DNA of 64,000 bases from Phenylobacterium sp. J367. Its GTDB lineage: Bacteria; Pseudomonadota; Alphaproteobacteria; Caulobacterales; Caulobacteraceae. The stretch lies in the NCBI RefSeq assembly GCF_024699985.1, contig NZ_JAJONA010000001.1, positions 4,470,501 through 4,534,500 of the forward strand, written 5' to 3'. The notes under the pieces are model-generated. The model had not been told where the DNA came from. It searched no databases and saw only the letters and a list, made by a program, of their open reading frames with translations. Positions within the stretch are counted from its first letter, which is position 1. Every line of letters starts with the position of its first letter. A program made the position numbers and the translations under genes. Below are positions 26,160-36,594 of the stretch, piece by piece.

Positions 26160-27569
26160 CTATTCCGGCCCCGAGTGGGCCAGGGTCTCGGTCGCCACCA
26201 GCACGCTCTTGATGTTGACGAACTCGTGGATGCCGAAGGCCGCCAGCTCGCGGCCATAGCCGGAGTGCTTCACGCCGCCGAACGGCAGGCGGGCGTCCGA
26301 GCGGACATTGGTGTTCACGAAGCTCATCCCGGCTTCCAGTCCGTCGCTGGCGATCCGCTCCCCGCGGGCCGCGTCGCCGGTCAGGACGCCGGAGCCGAGA
26401 CCGAACTCCGAGGTGTTGGCCAGCCGGATGGCCTCGGCCTCGTCCTGCGCCTCGACGATCGCCGCCACGGGCCCGAACACCTCCTCGTCGAAGGCGGGAT
26501 TGCCCGGCGCGACGTCGGTCAGCACCGTCGGCGGATACCAGGCGCCCGGACGGTCCGGGATCTCGCCGCCGGTCAGCAGGCGTGCGCCCGCCGCCACCGC
26601 GCGGACCACCTGGTCGTGCACGTCGTCGCGCGCCTTCACCGCCTGCAGGGGCCCAAGCTTCGTCCCCTCGGCGCGGGGATCGCCCATCGCGTACCCCTGC
26701 ATCTCGGCCGCCATCGCCTGCTCGAAGGCCTCCCGGACCGAGGCCAGGACAATGAACCGCTTGCCGGCGATGCAGCTCTGGCCGGCGTTCACCATCCGGG
26801 CGGCGGCGGCGACCTTGGCGGCCTTGGCCACGTCCACGTCGTCGAGGACCACATAGGCGTCGCTGCCGCCCAGCTCGAGGACGCACTTCTTGAGGACCGC
26901 GCCCGCCTGGGCGGCGACGGCCTTGCCGGCCGGCACGCTGCCGGTCAGGCTGACCGCGGCGATCGCCGGGTCCTCGATCAGGGCCTTCACGTCGCGGCTG
27001 GGGACCAGGACGGTGCGGAACACGTCGTCGGGAAAGCCGGCCTCGCGGAACACCTCCTCGATGGCGAGCGCCGAGCCCGGCACGTTGGAGGCGTGCTTCA
27101 GGACCGCGGTGTTGCCGGCCATGATGGTCGGGGCGGCGAAGCGAAAGGCCTGCCAGAACGGGAAATTCCAGGGCATGACGGCCAGGATGGTCCCCAGCGG
27201 CCGGTAAACGACCTTGGCCTTCGGCCCGCCCATGTCGACCGGCTGGTCGGCGAGGAAGCGCTTGGCGTGTTCGGCGAAGTGGTCGCAGCCGACCGCGCAC
27301 TTCTCGACCTCGGCCCGGCCGTCCGCCAGTGTCTTGCCCATCTCCTCGGTCATCAGCTCGGCGAACTCGTCCGCCCGGCGGCGGAGCACCGCGGCGGCGG
27401 CGCGCATGTGCTCCGCCCGCTCCGCGAAGGAGGTCCGCCGCCAGGTCTCGAACCGCACCCGGGCCTTGCGGGCGATGGCCAGGGCCTCGTCGCCGGAGAT
27501 CCCCTCGTAGGTCCGGCCCGGCTGGCCGGTGGCGGGATTGACGACCTGGAAGCGGACGGGCTCGGCCAT
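26160..27569 (-). CDS. NAD(P)-dependent aldehyde dehydrogenase, succinate-semialdehyde type
   Basis: A 469-residue aldehyde dehydrogenase. The catalytic Cys266 lies in NAGQSCIAGKRF and the general-base Glu232 in VLELGGSDA; PWNFPFWQAFRFAAP and NTAVLKHASNVP are cofactor-site motifs. The start MAEPVRFQVVNPATGQ and the short length match the GabD/YneI-like succinate-semialdehyde dehydrogenase branch. The ATG at 27569 has a GAGGAGATCGCC site. It lies just outside the pectin locus and has no uronate operator, so it is probably not part of it. Confidence 0.88.
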   Translation of the reverse strand: MAEPVRFQVVNPATGQPGRTYEGISGDEALAIARKARVRFETWRRTSFAERAEHMRAAAAVLRRRADEFAELMTEEMGKTLADGRAEVEKCAVGCDHFAEHAKRFLADQPVDMGGPKAKVVYRPLGTILAVMPWNFPFWQAFRFAAPTIMAGNTAVLKHASNVPGSALAIEEVFREAGFPDDVFRTVLVPSRDVKALIEDPAIAAVSLTGSVPAGKAVAAQAGAVLKKCVLELGGSDAYVVLDDVDVAKAAKVAAAARMVNAGQSCIAGKRFIVLASVREAFEQAMAAEMQGYAMGDPRAEGTKLGPLQAVKARDDVHDQVVRAVAAGARLLTGGEIPDRPGAWYPPTVLTDVAPGNPAFDEEVFGPVAAIVEAQDEAEAIRLANTSEFGLGSGVLTGDAARGERIASDGLEAGMSFVNTNVRSDARLPFGGVKHSGYGRELAAFGIHEFVNIKSVLVATETLAHSGPE

Positions 27570-27796
27570 GGCGATCTCCTCGACGGGACAGCGCTTACCT
27601 AGGGCCGCCGGCGCGGGCATCCAACCGCCCGGATCGCAAGAACTCGGCGCGCCCTCTTTCGACGGCCGCGTCAGAACCGGCGTCAGCGCGCAACGAAGTG
27701 TGGCCGGCGGGCCGCAGCCGGCCGCCTCGCGAACAGCGTTCGGCGGCACGCCTTCACCGTGCGCTTGATTTTCGCAAACGCTTGTCTAGGCTCCAG
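27570..27796. other. Intergenic promoter region before the pectin-locus TonB receptor
   Basis: No gene is seen here. The region separates the divergent aldehyde dehydrogenase and receptor genes. A TTGATT at 27765-27770 is followed 16 bases on by TAGGCT (27787-27792), a plausible weak -35/-10 pair placing the start of transcription near the operator at 27797. These promoter elements are tentative. Confidence 0.3.
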
Positions 27797-27810
27797 TGAC
27801 ACCGGTGTCA
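27797..27810. promoter_or_regulatory. Uronate-locus operator, perfect palindrome (site 1)
   Basis: TGACACCGGTGTCA, a perfect 14-bp palindrome, sits about 90 bases before the TonB-receptor start and just after a possible promoter. The same core occurs before every other uronate transcription unit. The symmetrical CG centre is typical of LacI-family operators, and a LacI gene lies at 37.2-38.3 kb. Confidence 0.8.
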
Positions 27811-27828
27811 GGCCCTCGGGGGAGAAAT

Positions 27829-27842
27829 TGACACCGGTAGCA
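27829..27842. promoter_or_regulatory. Second operator copy, one half degenerate (site 1b)
   Basis: TGACACCGGTAGCA keeps the left half and centre of the palindrome and differs at two bases on the right. It is exactly 32 bases from site 1, about three helical turns, so two LacI dimers could bind the same face of the DNA. Confidence 0.55.
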
Positions 27843-27898
27843 GAACCAAGCGCGGGATGCGCAGGACCGGGGTTAGCCCGGCCACGGAGGGAAACGAA

Positions 27899-30864
27899 AT
27901 GAAGCTCATCGCCGGATCTCGCCAGCGCAGGCTCGTCTGCGGCGCGTCCATCGCCGCGCTTGCCCTGTCGCTGGGCGGCGCCCACCCCGCGCAGGCCGCG
28001 CAGGGGCGGGCCGCGGGGGAGGTCGAAGAGGTCGTGGTCACGGGCTTCCGGGGGGCGCTCGCCAGCGCCATCGAGGCCAAGCGCGAGGAGACCTCGATCG
28101 TCGACACGATCAAGGCCGAGGACATCGCCGACTTCCCGGACCTGAACCTCGCGGAATCGATCCAGCGGATCCCGGGCGTGTCGATCGACCGTGACGCCGG
28201 CGAAGGCCGCTCGCTCACCGTGCGCGGCCTGGGCTCCGACTTCACGCGCACCCGCATCAACGGCATGGAGGCGCAGGCCACGACCGGCGGGAGCGACAGC
28301 TCCGGCGGAGCCAACCGCGGCCGCGGCTTCGACTTCAACGTGTTCGCGTCCGAGCTCTTCAACAGCATCACGGTCCGCAAGACCGCGGCGGCCGAGACGG
28401 AGGAAGGGTCGCTGGGCGCCACCATCGACCTGCGGACGAGCCGTCCCTTCGACTACAACGGCTTCACCGCCGCCGCCTCCGCCCAGTACGGCTACAACGA
28501 TCTCTCGGAGACCTGGGACCCGCGGGCGGCGTTCCTGATCAGCGACACCTTCCTGGATGGCCGGCTCGGCGTTCTCGCCTCGGTGGCCTACAGCGAGCGC
28601 AACCTGTTCGAGGAGGGCTTCTCGTCGGTCCGCTGGGAGCGCGGAACCGACAACAACGGCTTCTGCAGCCCGCAGGGCGTGACGCCGCTCAATCCGGCCA
28701 GCGGCAACGGCGCGGGGGCGACGACCTGCGCGACCGGCGTGGCGCGGCCGGCCAACACGCCGGCCGGCGTGGCCGCCTACAACGCGGTCAATTCGGCCAA
28801 CGTGTTCCACCCGCGCCTGCCGCGCTACGGGCGGCTCGTCCATGACCAGGAGCGCCTGGGCTTCACCGGCGCAGTCCAGTTCCGCCCCACCGATGCGACG
28901 ACCGTCAGCCTGGACGTCCTCTATTCGAAGCTGGACGCCACCCGGCAGGAGAACTTCCTGGAGTCGCTGTCCTTCAGCCGCAACGCCGCCGCCGGCGGCA
29001 AGCCGCAGATCGTGCCGGTGGCGACCGAGGTGAACAGCGCCGGCGAGCTGGCCTATGGCCTGTTCAACAACGTCGACGTGCGCTCGGAGCAGCGGTTCGA
29101 CGAGCTGTCCACCGAGTTCACCCAGACGACCTTCACCGTCGAGCACGCGTTCAACGACAGCTTCCGCGGACGCGCCTTCATGGGGCGGGCGATCTCCGAC
29201 TTCGAGAACCCGGTGCAGACCACCGTCACCTTCGATCGGCAGAACACCCAGAACTACACCTGGGACTTCCGTGACGAGCCGAACACGCCGCTCATCGGCT
29301 ACGGCTTCGACGTGGCCAACTCGGCCAACTGGCAATGGCGCGACGCCAGTCTGGGGACGGCCCTGACCGCCCTGCCCCGCTCCGAGATCCGGCTTCGGCC
29401 GAACTTCGCCCGCACGCAGTTCGATGCGGCGCAGGTCGATTTCGAGTGGGATTTCAACGAGACATTCACGTTCAAGTTCGGGGTCAACTACAAGAGCTAC
29501 GCGTCCCGGACCTTCGAGGCGCGGCGCGCGGACGAGACGGTGGTGCCCGCCCTGCCCGCCGGCGTGACCATCGCCAACATCTCGACGGTGCTCACGGGCT
29601 TCGGGTCCGGGCTCGGCATGCCGTCGGGCAACGCGACCTCCTGGGTCGTGCCGGACCTGGACGCCCTGGCGTCCACCTTCGACATCTACTGCAACTGCAA
29701 CACCGGCGTGCCCGGCGGCGACTTCCGCCTGGCCAGCATCACCAACGGCAATGCGCGGGCCGGCAACCGCCTGATCGAAGAGGACGACCTCGCCTACTAT
29801 GCCCAGGCAGACTTCCGGCTCGACGTCGCCGGCATGGCGCTGCGGGGCAACGCCGGCATCCGTCAGGCGAAGACCGACATCTACGCCGAAGGCTATTCCT
29901 CGACCGGCGGCGGCACGCTGGTGCAGGGCTCCCATGACTACACCGACACCCTGCCCTCGCTGAACCTCGCCCTGTCCGTGACCGACGAGCTGATCGTGCG
30001 GTTCGGCGCGGCGAAGGTCATGGCGCGGCCGCAGATCGGCAACAGCCTGGCCGGCACCAACTATCTCGTCCCCACGACGTCGCTGAACGCGACCGGTCCG
30101 AACTTCACGGCCAGCATCGGCAATGTCGAGCTGGAGCCGTTCCGCGCGGATACCTACGACCTCAGCATCGAGTGGTACTTCCAGCCGGGGGCCTGCTGTC
30201 GGCGGCGTTCTTCCGCAAGAACATCGACACCTACATCCAGATCGTCCGGCAGGACCTGCCGTACAGCGAGCTGACGGAACTCAATCCGTCGGCCTTCGCG
30301 CCGGGCTTCTGCCTGCCGCAGAACGCCTGCTCGCCGAGCACGGTCTTCCAGCTCACCCAGGCGCTCAACACCGACGGCGGGCCGCTTACCGGCTTCGAGC
30401 TGAGCTACCAGCAGCCGCTGACCTTCCTGCCCGGGCCGCTCCAGAACCTCGGCGTCCTGCTGAACTACACCCGGGTGAAGTCCGAGATCGACTACTGCAA
30501 CAATGCGCTCTGCACCGCCTTCGTCACCGACGACCTGATCAACCTGTCGCCGACCGCCTACAACGCGACCCTCTACTATGAGGACGCCCGCTTCAGCGCC
30601 CGGGTGTCGGCCGCCTACCGCGACGGCTATCTGCAGAACGTCCCGGGCCGAAACGGCAACTTCGTCGAGGGCAAGCAGGAGACCCTGAACGTCGACGCGG
30701 CCGCGTCCTTAAAGATCCGCGACAACGTCACCCTGACGTTCGAAGGGCTCAACCTGACCGACGAGGTGAACCATCAGTGGGTGGGCGACGGCGCGCGCGA
30801 AAGCACCTCGGTCTATCACCACACCGGCCGGCAGTATTACTTCGGCGTCCGCTACACCTTCTGA
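27899..30864 (+). CDS. TonB-dependent receptor of the pectin locus (frameshifted in this sequence)
   Basis: A large Xanthomonas/Caulobacter-type TonB receptor (TIGR01782-like), 988 residues after repair. The signal peptide is residues 1 to ~36 (ends AHPAQA), the TonB box region is EEVVVTGFRG, and the plug runs from ETSIVDTIKAEDIADFPDLN through VSIDRDAGEGRSLTVRGLGS. The barrel ends HTGRQYYFGVRYTF with the required terminal Phe. One G is missing from the run at 30187-30191, where FQPG should continue GLLSAAFFRKN. The ATG at 27899 has a GGAGG site. Two operator copies upstream place it in the uronate regulon, so it probably imports oligogalacturonides. Confidence 0.88.
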
Positions 30865-30910
30865 CGCCTCGCGCTCCCGTCCGGCGCCCTGTCGCGGCGC
30901 CGGCGGGGCC

Positions 30911-31024
30911 ATGGCGGCGTTTCCGATGCTCGACCGCCGCCGCCTTCTCGCATCCACGGGGGCCGCGCTGCTGGCCGCGCCCCGCGCGCGGGCCGAGCCG
31001 GCTGGCCTAGGCTCGGTCAGCTAG
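30911..31024 (+). pseudogene. Tat signal peptide stub, remnant of a lost exported protein
   Basis: Just behind the TonB-receptor gene, in the same direction, ATG at 30911 or 30926 opens a short frame reading MLDRRRLLASTGAALLAAP then RARAEPAGLGSVS and a stop. This is a textbook twin-arginine signal peptide with its AxA cleavage site, but only eight residues follow. It ends against the 3' end of the convergent pectate lyase gene. I infer that the body of a secreted enzyme, perhaps another pectinolytic one, was deleted. It cannot be rescued by a single-base change. Confidence 0.45.
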
Positions 31025-32627
31025 CCTTCGTCTGCTCCAGATAGGCGATGAGCGTGCTCATGGCGCCGATGTAGTGGGCGATGGAGATGCCCACGGGCCC
31101 GTCCTTCACCGGATAGGGCGAGGTGTCCCAGGCGTCGCCGACGTGGGTCGAGGCATAGTCCCCGGGCGTCGGCGTCTTCGGCCCCGGGCCCCGGTAGGGA
31201 TTGCTGAGCGCGGCGAGCTTCGACGGCCACCAGCCCTCGGCGTTCAGCTCGGCGAGGATCCGGGCCGCGGCCGCGCCCTTGTCCTCGACCGGCGGTGCGC
31301 GGACGGCGTTCAGGTCCGACGTCGAGATGTCCTGGTTGGCGAAGAACCTCGGGAGCGTGATCGGCCGCGTCGAGAGCAGCGGCAGATCCTTCGCCGCCTT
31401 CTCCGGGCTCATGGCCAGCAGCTTCGCGAGCCTGGCGCGCATCTTCGCCACATTGATCCGGCGGTAGGCGCCGTAGTGGCCGAGCAGCTTCTGGTCCCTG
31501 TAGTCGGCGAAGTAGCGGCCGTTGACGACGTTCGAGCCCGTGCGGTGGACATAGAGCGGCCGGTCCGTGCCGATCTCGATGAAGGTGGGGTGCGTCCGCC
31601 CGTCGGGCCGCGGCGTCTGCAGCTTCACCTTGTCCAGCCAGTCCAGCCCCTCGCCCACGCGGGCCAGGAACTTCCGCTCGCCGGTGAGCTGGTAGAAGTT
31701 CATGAGCTGGTCGAGGTTGTTCGCCGTGGTGTGGGTGGCGAACGCGAGCGGCTCGTAGGTGCGGGCGGCGGCGGGCTTGAGGTCCAGGGTGTGCTGCAGG
31801 CCCCAGGCCGGCTGCGGCTGGCCCTGCTGCGTGACCAGGAAGCAGGTCATGGCCCGCTGGATCGGGTCCAGCACCCGGCGGTCGCCGAGCGTCTGGTAGA
31901 CCATGATCAGGAACTTCAGGTTCTCGCCGGCCACGTCGTCGTTGAAGGTGATGAAGCGCGTGTACGCCGGGCCGTGGTCGGCGTGCGGCCAGCGCTGCGG
32001 CCAGCCGCCGACCGGGTGCTGGCTTTCCAGGACGTACCGGATCGCCTTGTCGACGGCCGGCCGGTACTTCGCGTCGCGCTTCTCGAGGTAGAGGCGCAGC
32101 AGGAACTGCATGGCCTCGGAGGTCCCGGCGTCGTCGAAGGTCGCGTTGCCCAGGTCGTGGTGGAATTCCTCCATCCGCCAGGCGTTGCGGCCGTAGGTCT
32201 CGTACCAGTCCCGGATCGAGGCCTCGCCGCCGAAGTCGATCAGGTAGTTCCAGCCGCCCGAGGGATGCTGGCCGTGGATCAGGGCGCCGGCGACCTGCTC
32301 GGCGGCCTCGTAGAACTGGGCCTCGCCCGTGGCGTGGAAGGCGTCGAGGTAGAGGTGGCCCATGGTCGCCGTGCCCGGCGGCTGGACCCAGACCATGGTC
32401 GGCCTGGCCTCCAGCTCGCCCCAGCGGCGCGAGAAATCCGGCAGATAGCTCCACACATAGCCGCCCCTGTAGGCGACCTTGTCGGTCATGAAGCGGGTCG
32501 CGCGCCGCATGGCGGCCAGCACCTGCCCGCGGTCGGGCGCCGCCTGCGCCAAGGCGGGGCGGCCGGCGGCGGAAAGGGCGGCGACGCCGGCCAGCAGCGC
32601 GGCGCGACGGGTCGGCGGAGCACTCAT
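31017..32627 (-). CDS. Pectate lyase, polysaccharide lyase family 10
   Basis: A 536-residue exported pectate lyase that cleaves polygalacturonate by beta-elimination, producing 4,5-unsaturated oligomers. A Tat-like signal (TRRAALLAGVAALSAAG) occupies residues 6-28. The PL10 signatures HPVGGWPQRWP and TRFITFNDDV are present, with NATFDDAGTSEAMQFLLRLY ahead of them. There is a long carboxy-terminal part of about 200 residues after the catalytic domain. The operator palindrome lies only about ten bases before the start codon, so repression would block both transcription and translation initiation. Products would feed kduI/kduD. Confidence 0.9.
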   Translation of the reverse strand: MSAPPTRRAALLAGVAALSAAGRPALAQAAPDRGQVLAAMRRATRFMTDKVAYRGGYVWSYLPDFSRRWGELEARPTMVWVQPPGTATMGHLYLDAFHATGEAQFYEAAEQVAGALIHGQHPSGGWNYLIDFGGEASIRDWYETYGRNAWRMEEFHHDLGNATFDDAGTSEAMQFLLRLYLEKRDAKYRPAVDKAIRYVLESQHPVGGWPQRWPHADHGPAYTRFITFNDDVAGENLKFLIMVYQTLGDRRVLDPIQRAMTCFLVTQQGQPQPAWGLQHTLDLKPAAARTYEPLAFATHTTANNLDQLMNFYQLTGERKFLARVGEGLDWLDKVKLQTPRPDGRTHPTFIEIGTDRPLYVHRTGSNVVNGRYFADYRDQKLLGHYGAYRRINVAKMRARLAKLLAMSPEKAAKDLPLLSTRPITLPRFFANQDISTSDLNAVRAPPVEDKGAAAARILAELNAEGWWPSKLAALSNPYRGPGPKTPTPGDYASTHVGDAWDTSPYPVKDGPVGISIAHYIGAMSTLIAYLEQTKAS

Positions 32628-32635
32628 GCGCGCAT

Positions 32636-32653
32636 TCTGACACCGGTGTCAGA
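32636..32653. promoter_or_regulatory. Uronate-locus operator, extended perfect palindrome (site 2)
   Basis: TCTGACACCGGTGTCAGA is a perfect 18-bp palindrome containing the 14-bp core. It is directly ahead of the pectate lyase start codon. It is the most symmetrical copy in the window and probably the tightest binding site. Confidence 0.8.
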
Positions 32654-33098
32654 GCGTGCAAGCGCAGAAGCTCTGCGGAGGCTGGATAGAGGTTTCGGGA
32701 AACGAGAGGCCCCGGCCGAGGTGTGACGTCCTCGAACCGGGGCAGTATCCCGCGGCGGCGACTGGAGAACCGACGCGGATTGACCGTCATCGACGCATTG
32801 AGGCGTCAAACCGGCTCGAGCCAGCCGTTGATCAACATGTGAAAGGTAGCACTGCCAAGCCATTCGGCCAACTCGGCCATAGCGCCGCACCAGACGGCAA
32901 GGCGCGGCCCCCGGGCTCTCCTCCCGGGGACCGCGCTCGTCCGAAGCGCAGCGACGTTTGGGCTCGAGCCGCGTCGCTTCGATTTTTTCGGGCCCCGTGG
33001 TCAAGGCGGGGTCCGGATACCGATCTCTCCAGTAGGCCGGGATCGAGGCCAAGACGGCGCCCGCACGACGCCCCCCTAGGTCGGGGCGAGAAAAATTT
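32654..33098. other. 445-base region without a convincing gene
   Basis: The region lies between the pectate lyase promoter and the 3' end of the STN-type TonB receptor. Open frames on both strands here have no codon bias or recognisable protein pattern. It contains one strong hairpin at 32902-32936. A lower-GC stretch around 32800-32870 could include pectate lyase promoter sequences. Confidence 0.5.
32902..32936 (-). terminator. Strong GC hairpin downstream of the sigma/FecR/TonB operon
   Basis: GCGCGG, one mismatch, then CCCCGGG pair with CCCGGGG and CCGCGC around a 7-base loop. It lies about 165 bases past the receptor stop codon in the direction of transcription. There is no long T run, so termination is inferred from stem strength and position. 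Confidence 0.45.
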
Positions 33099-35456
33099 TC
33101 AGTAGGTCGCGAAGAACGTCATGCCGAAGGTCCGCGGCCGCTGCGGCGTGACCTGGCGCGTCTGGTTCGGATTGAACGGGTTGCCGAAGGCGAAGGTGTC
33201 GCCATAGGCGTTCGTCGGATTGGTCACGAAGGCCTGGACGCCGAAATTCCGGTGCGACAGCTCGGCCAGCAGCCGGGTGCGGGCATAGCCGCCCATCTTC
33301 TGGTTGCTGGTGGCGGGCCATTCGAGCCGGGAGCGGCCGACATAGGCGGTCTCGCCGGTGAGGCGCAGCAGCCAGTCGCCGGCGATGGGCTTCTCGTAGC
33401 TGATCATCCCCGCGCCGGAGAACGCCGGGGGCGCCCGGCAGGCCCTCCCCCAGCTCCTGGTAGGCGTCGAGGTTGGGGTCGTAGGTGCGGGTCCGGGCCA
33501 CCCGCGCATTGGCCTGGATGAGCAGGTTCGGGGTCCAGCGATAGGCCAGCTCGCCCTCCAGCCCGAGGATCCGCGCGCTGCCGGCGTTGGTGGTGAAGGG
33601 GATGCCGACCGAGTCGAAGCGGAACTGGTCGGTCTGGATGTTGCGCCAGTCGTCGAAGAAGACGGCCGAATTCAGCCCGAGCCGGCCTTCGCCGAAGGTC
33701 AGCTTGGCCCCCACTTCGAAGTGGCGCAGGCGGTCGGGGTCGTAGACGGCCAGCACCGCCGGGCGGATCGGCTCCGCGCCCCCGGAATTGAAGCCGCCCG
33801 CGCGGTGGCCCTCGGAGATCACGCCGTAGATCAGGTCGCCGCGCGGCAGTTCGTACTGCAGCGAGACCTTGGGCGACACGCCCGTGAAATCCTGCTTGGC
33901 GTCCAGGCTCCGCGGCTCGAACCGTTCGGAGACCACGTCCGAACTGGTGCGGGTGCGCGTCGTGAACACCCGGCCGCCGAGCGCCAGCGTCCAGCCGGGC
34001 GCCGGCTGGTAGGTCAGCTCGCCGTAGGCCGCGTATTCCCGGATCCGGTCGCGGCGGTCGTCGGCATAGACCATGACCTCGACCGGCTGGTTGCCGACCA
34101 CGCCCTGCGCCAGGAATTCGGTCGGCGAGTGCGCCGACATGGCCGAGCCGTAGACCCCGAAGAGCCACTCGAACTTGCGGCCGTCGTAGACCACGAACAT
34201 GTCCTGGACGAACAGCTTGGTCTTGGTGCGCTCGGAATAGGCCGAGGTCTGGCGGAAGTCGGTGTAGGTGTCCTGCACCAGGGTGGCGTCGTAGAAGCTG
34301 CCGTAGGCGTGGCGCACATAGCCCGACGACGAGGTGAAATCGAAGCCGCGCCAGGACCCCTTGATGGTGGCCGAGCCCAGCGCGATGTCGTTGACGTGCG
34401 GCTCGGCGATCCGGTTGGCGCGTTTCAGGCCCATGCCGGGGTTTGTGTAGTGGGTGTCGTCGGAGCGCAGGTGCTGGCCGGCACCGGCGATCATCACCGA
34501 GAAGGCGTCCGTCGGCTCGAACAGCAGGCTCGCCCGGCCGCCGCGGCGCTCGGTGCGGTCGACGTCGTCGCGGCCGAGGTTGATGTCGTCGAGCTGGCCG
34601 CCCTGCACCTCGTTGTAGCCGGAGACCCTGAGGCCGGCGGTGTCGCGCCAGAGCGGGAGGCTGACGTAGCCCTGGATGGCGTGGCTGGGATCGCCGTCCT
34701 TGGTGTCGGCGACGGTGCCGCGCACCTCGGCCTGGATCGCATCCAGGTCCGGGCGGCGGGAGACGATGCGATAGACCCCGGCCAGGGAGCCCGCGCCGTA
34801 GAGCGCGCCCTGGGGTCCGCGCGCCACCTCCACCCGCTCCACGTCCACCAGGCGCAGGTCCGGGTCGGGGGCATTGTAGTTGAGCGGCACGTCGTCGAGG
34901 TAGGTGACCACCGTCGACCGCGTCCGGCCGGTGAAGGCGCCGTCCGACAGCCCGCGCAGCAGGAGCTTGTTGCGCCCGGGGCCGAGGTTGGTGGCCAGCA
35001 CGCCGGCCAGCTGCGGCGCGGCGTCGGCGATGTCGGTGGCGCCGCTGTCCTCGAGGGCGTCGCCGGACGCCGCCGAGACGGCGACGGCGAGCTCGCGCGG
35101 ATTGCGCGCCCGCTTGGTGGCGGTGACCACCAGCTCGGAAAGCATGGTCGGCGGCGGGGCGCCGCCGCCTGGGCCCTGGGCCGCGGCACGATCTCGACGG
35201 TGCGGGGCGCCACCAGCCGCCAGGTGCAGGGCGCGTCGGCGAGCAGGCGGTCGAGCGCGTCCTCCAGCGGGAACGAACCGTTGATCCCCGTGGAGACGCC
35301 GTCGCAGGCGCGGGCGCCGATCAGCGTGATGTTGGCCTGGAGCGCGAGGTCCAGCAGGGCCTCGGAATAGCGCTTCGGCGCCACCTGGAAGCGGACAGGG
35401 GCCGTCGCGGCCTGCGCGGGAGCGGCAAAGCCAATAACCACGCCGACACTTGTCAA
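33099..35456 (-). CDS. TonB-dependent receptor with STN signalling domain (two frameshifts)
   Basis: A FecA-like outer-membrane receptor of 785 residues after repair. The amino domain APVRFQVAPKRYSEALLDLA to RTVEIVPRP is a secretin/TonB short N-terminal (STN) domain that contacts an anti-sigma protein. The plug has SELVVTATKRARNPRELAVA, and the barrel ends PRTFGMTFFATY. One base is missing at the G run 35156-35159 and one is extra at 33427-33431. The TTG at 35456 is the only start found, but signal-peptide-like sequence (SRELAAALTSVGVVIGFAA) extends upstream to a stop, so the true start is uncertain. It is third in the sigma-FecR-receptor operon; the ligand is unknown. Confidence 0.85.
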
Positions 35457-35511
35457 CGCGGCGGCAAGTTCCCGACTGCGTGAGATAATCCGACTGCCCT
35501 ACCGCTCGGCG

Positions 35512-36483
35512 CTACTTCTTCAGAAGGCGCAAACCCCGCTCGGAAGGTACTGATCTTACGGGCAGCATCAAGGAAAGACGCTGCGTCACGGCGCCCGGGT
35601 CGTCGAGGACGATCACGCCGGTGATCGGAATGGCGCCCAGCTCGGGGTCGCCGATCTCGATCTGCTGCTCGAACTGCCGGTTCAGGTCGGCCACGACCAC
35701 CGACAGCGGCGTGTCGCGATAGACGAGCCGGCCGGCGCGCCAGCTGAACGCCTCCTGCGGGTCGACGGCGCTGAGCTCCGTTGCGCCGTCGGCCTGGACA
35801 GCGAGCTTCTGGCCCCGGATCAGCAGCACCGGCGCGGCGCCGGCCGCCTTCCTCGGGCTGACCTGCACCTTGCCCTCGGCGACCGTCACGTGGAGCTGGC
35901 CGTCCCGGCTGCGGACGTCGAACTGGGTGCCGACCACGCGCACCACATGGTCCGCGGCGGCGACGGTGAACGGGCGGGCCTTGTCGTGGGCCACCTGGAA
36001 GATCGCCTCGCCCTCCTCGAGCACCACCCGGCGCTCGCCGCGCTCGAGGCGCACCGCGAGCTTGGTCTCGGCGTTCAGATGCACCGTCGAACCGTCGGCG
36101 AGGCTGACGCTCCGGTGCTGGCCACGGCCGGTCTGATAGACGTCGGTCGCCGTCTGGGTGAGCATCGGCGGCAGGATCGCGACCGCCAGGCCGGCGGCGA
36201 TGGCGAAGCCCCCCGCCCCCACCCACCAGCGCCGGGTCGCCTGCGGCCGGACGGTCCGCGCCGGCGGCGCGTCCAGCTCGGCCAGCACCTCGGCAGCGGC
36301 GGCGTCATAGGCGTGCCAGACGCTCAGGGCTTCACGGTAGGCGTCGGAATTGCCGGGGGTTTCGGCCAGCCAGGCTTCGAACGCCACGCCGTCGTCGGCG
36401 GACACGTCGGCGCCCTGCAGGCGCGCGAGCCAGGCGCCGGCTTCCGCCGTCGACCGCTCCCTGTCCGCTGCAATGCTTACCAT
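35512..36483 (-). CDS. fecR: FecR-type anti-sigma/sigma regulator
   Basis: A 323-residue inner-membrane regulator. The amino part AEAGAWLARLQGADVSADDG to ALSVWHAYD is the FecR cytoplasmic sigma-binding domain. One membrane helix follows RRWWVGAGG at about residues 88-110. The periplasmic FecR domain contains GQHRSVSLADGSTVHLNAET and a carboxy segment that would meet the receptor STN domain. Start ATG 36483 is preferred; an upstream TTG at 36522 is possible. Gene order sigma-fecR-receptor is the classical cell-surface signalling layout. Confidence 0.88.
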   Translation of the reverse strand: MVSIAADRERSTAEAGAWLARLQGADVSADDGVAFEAWLAETPGNSDAYREALSVWHAYDAAAAEVLAELDAPPARTVRPQATRRWWVGAGGFAIAAGLAVAILPPMLTQTATDVYQTGRGQHRSVSLADGSTVHLNAETKLAVRLERGERRVVLEEGEAIFQVAHDKARPFTVAAADHVVRVVGTQFDVRSRDGQLHVTVAEGKVQVSPRKAAGAAPVLLIRGQKLAVQADGATELSAVDPQEAFSWRAGRLVYRDTPLSVVVADLNRQFEQQIEIGDPELGAIPITGVIVLDDPGAVTQRLSLMLPVRSVPSERGLRLLKK

Positions 36484-36594
36484 GTCACCGCCTGCCCCTT
36501 CGGCCACCTCGGCCCTGGACAAACAGAGAGACGGCGCCGCTCCGGCCCATCCCTAGGTCGGGGCGCAATTTCTGTGCCGAACCCGACATAGCCC

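Noticed and set aside
32656..33105. Plus-strand 149-codon frame between pectate lyase and the receptor
   Set aside because: No ribosome site, no protein-like composition, and it crosses the hairpin and the operator region.
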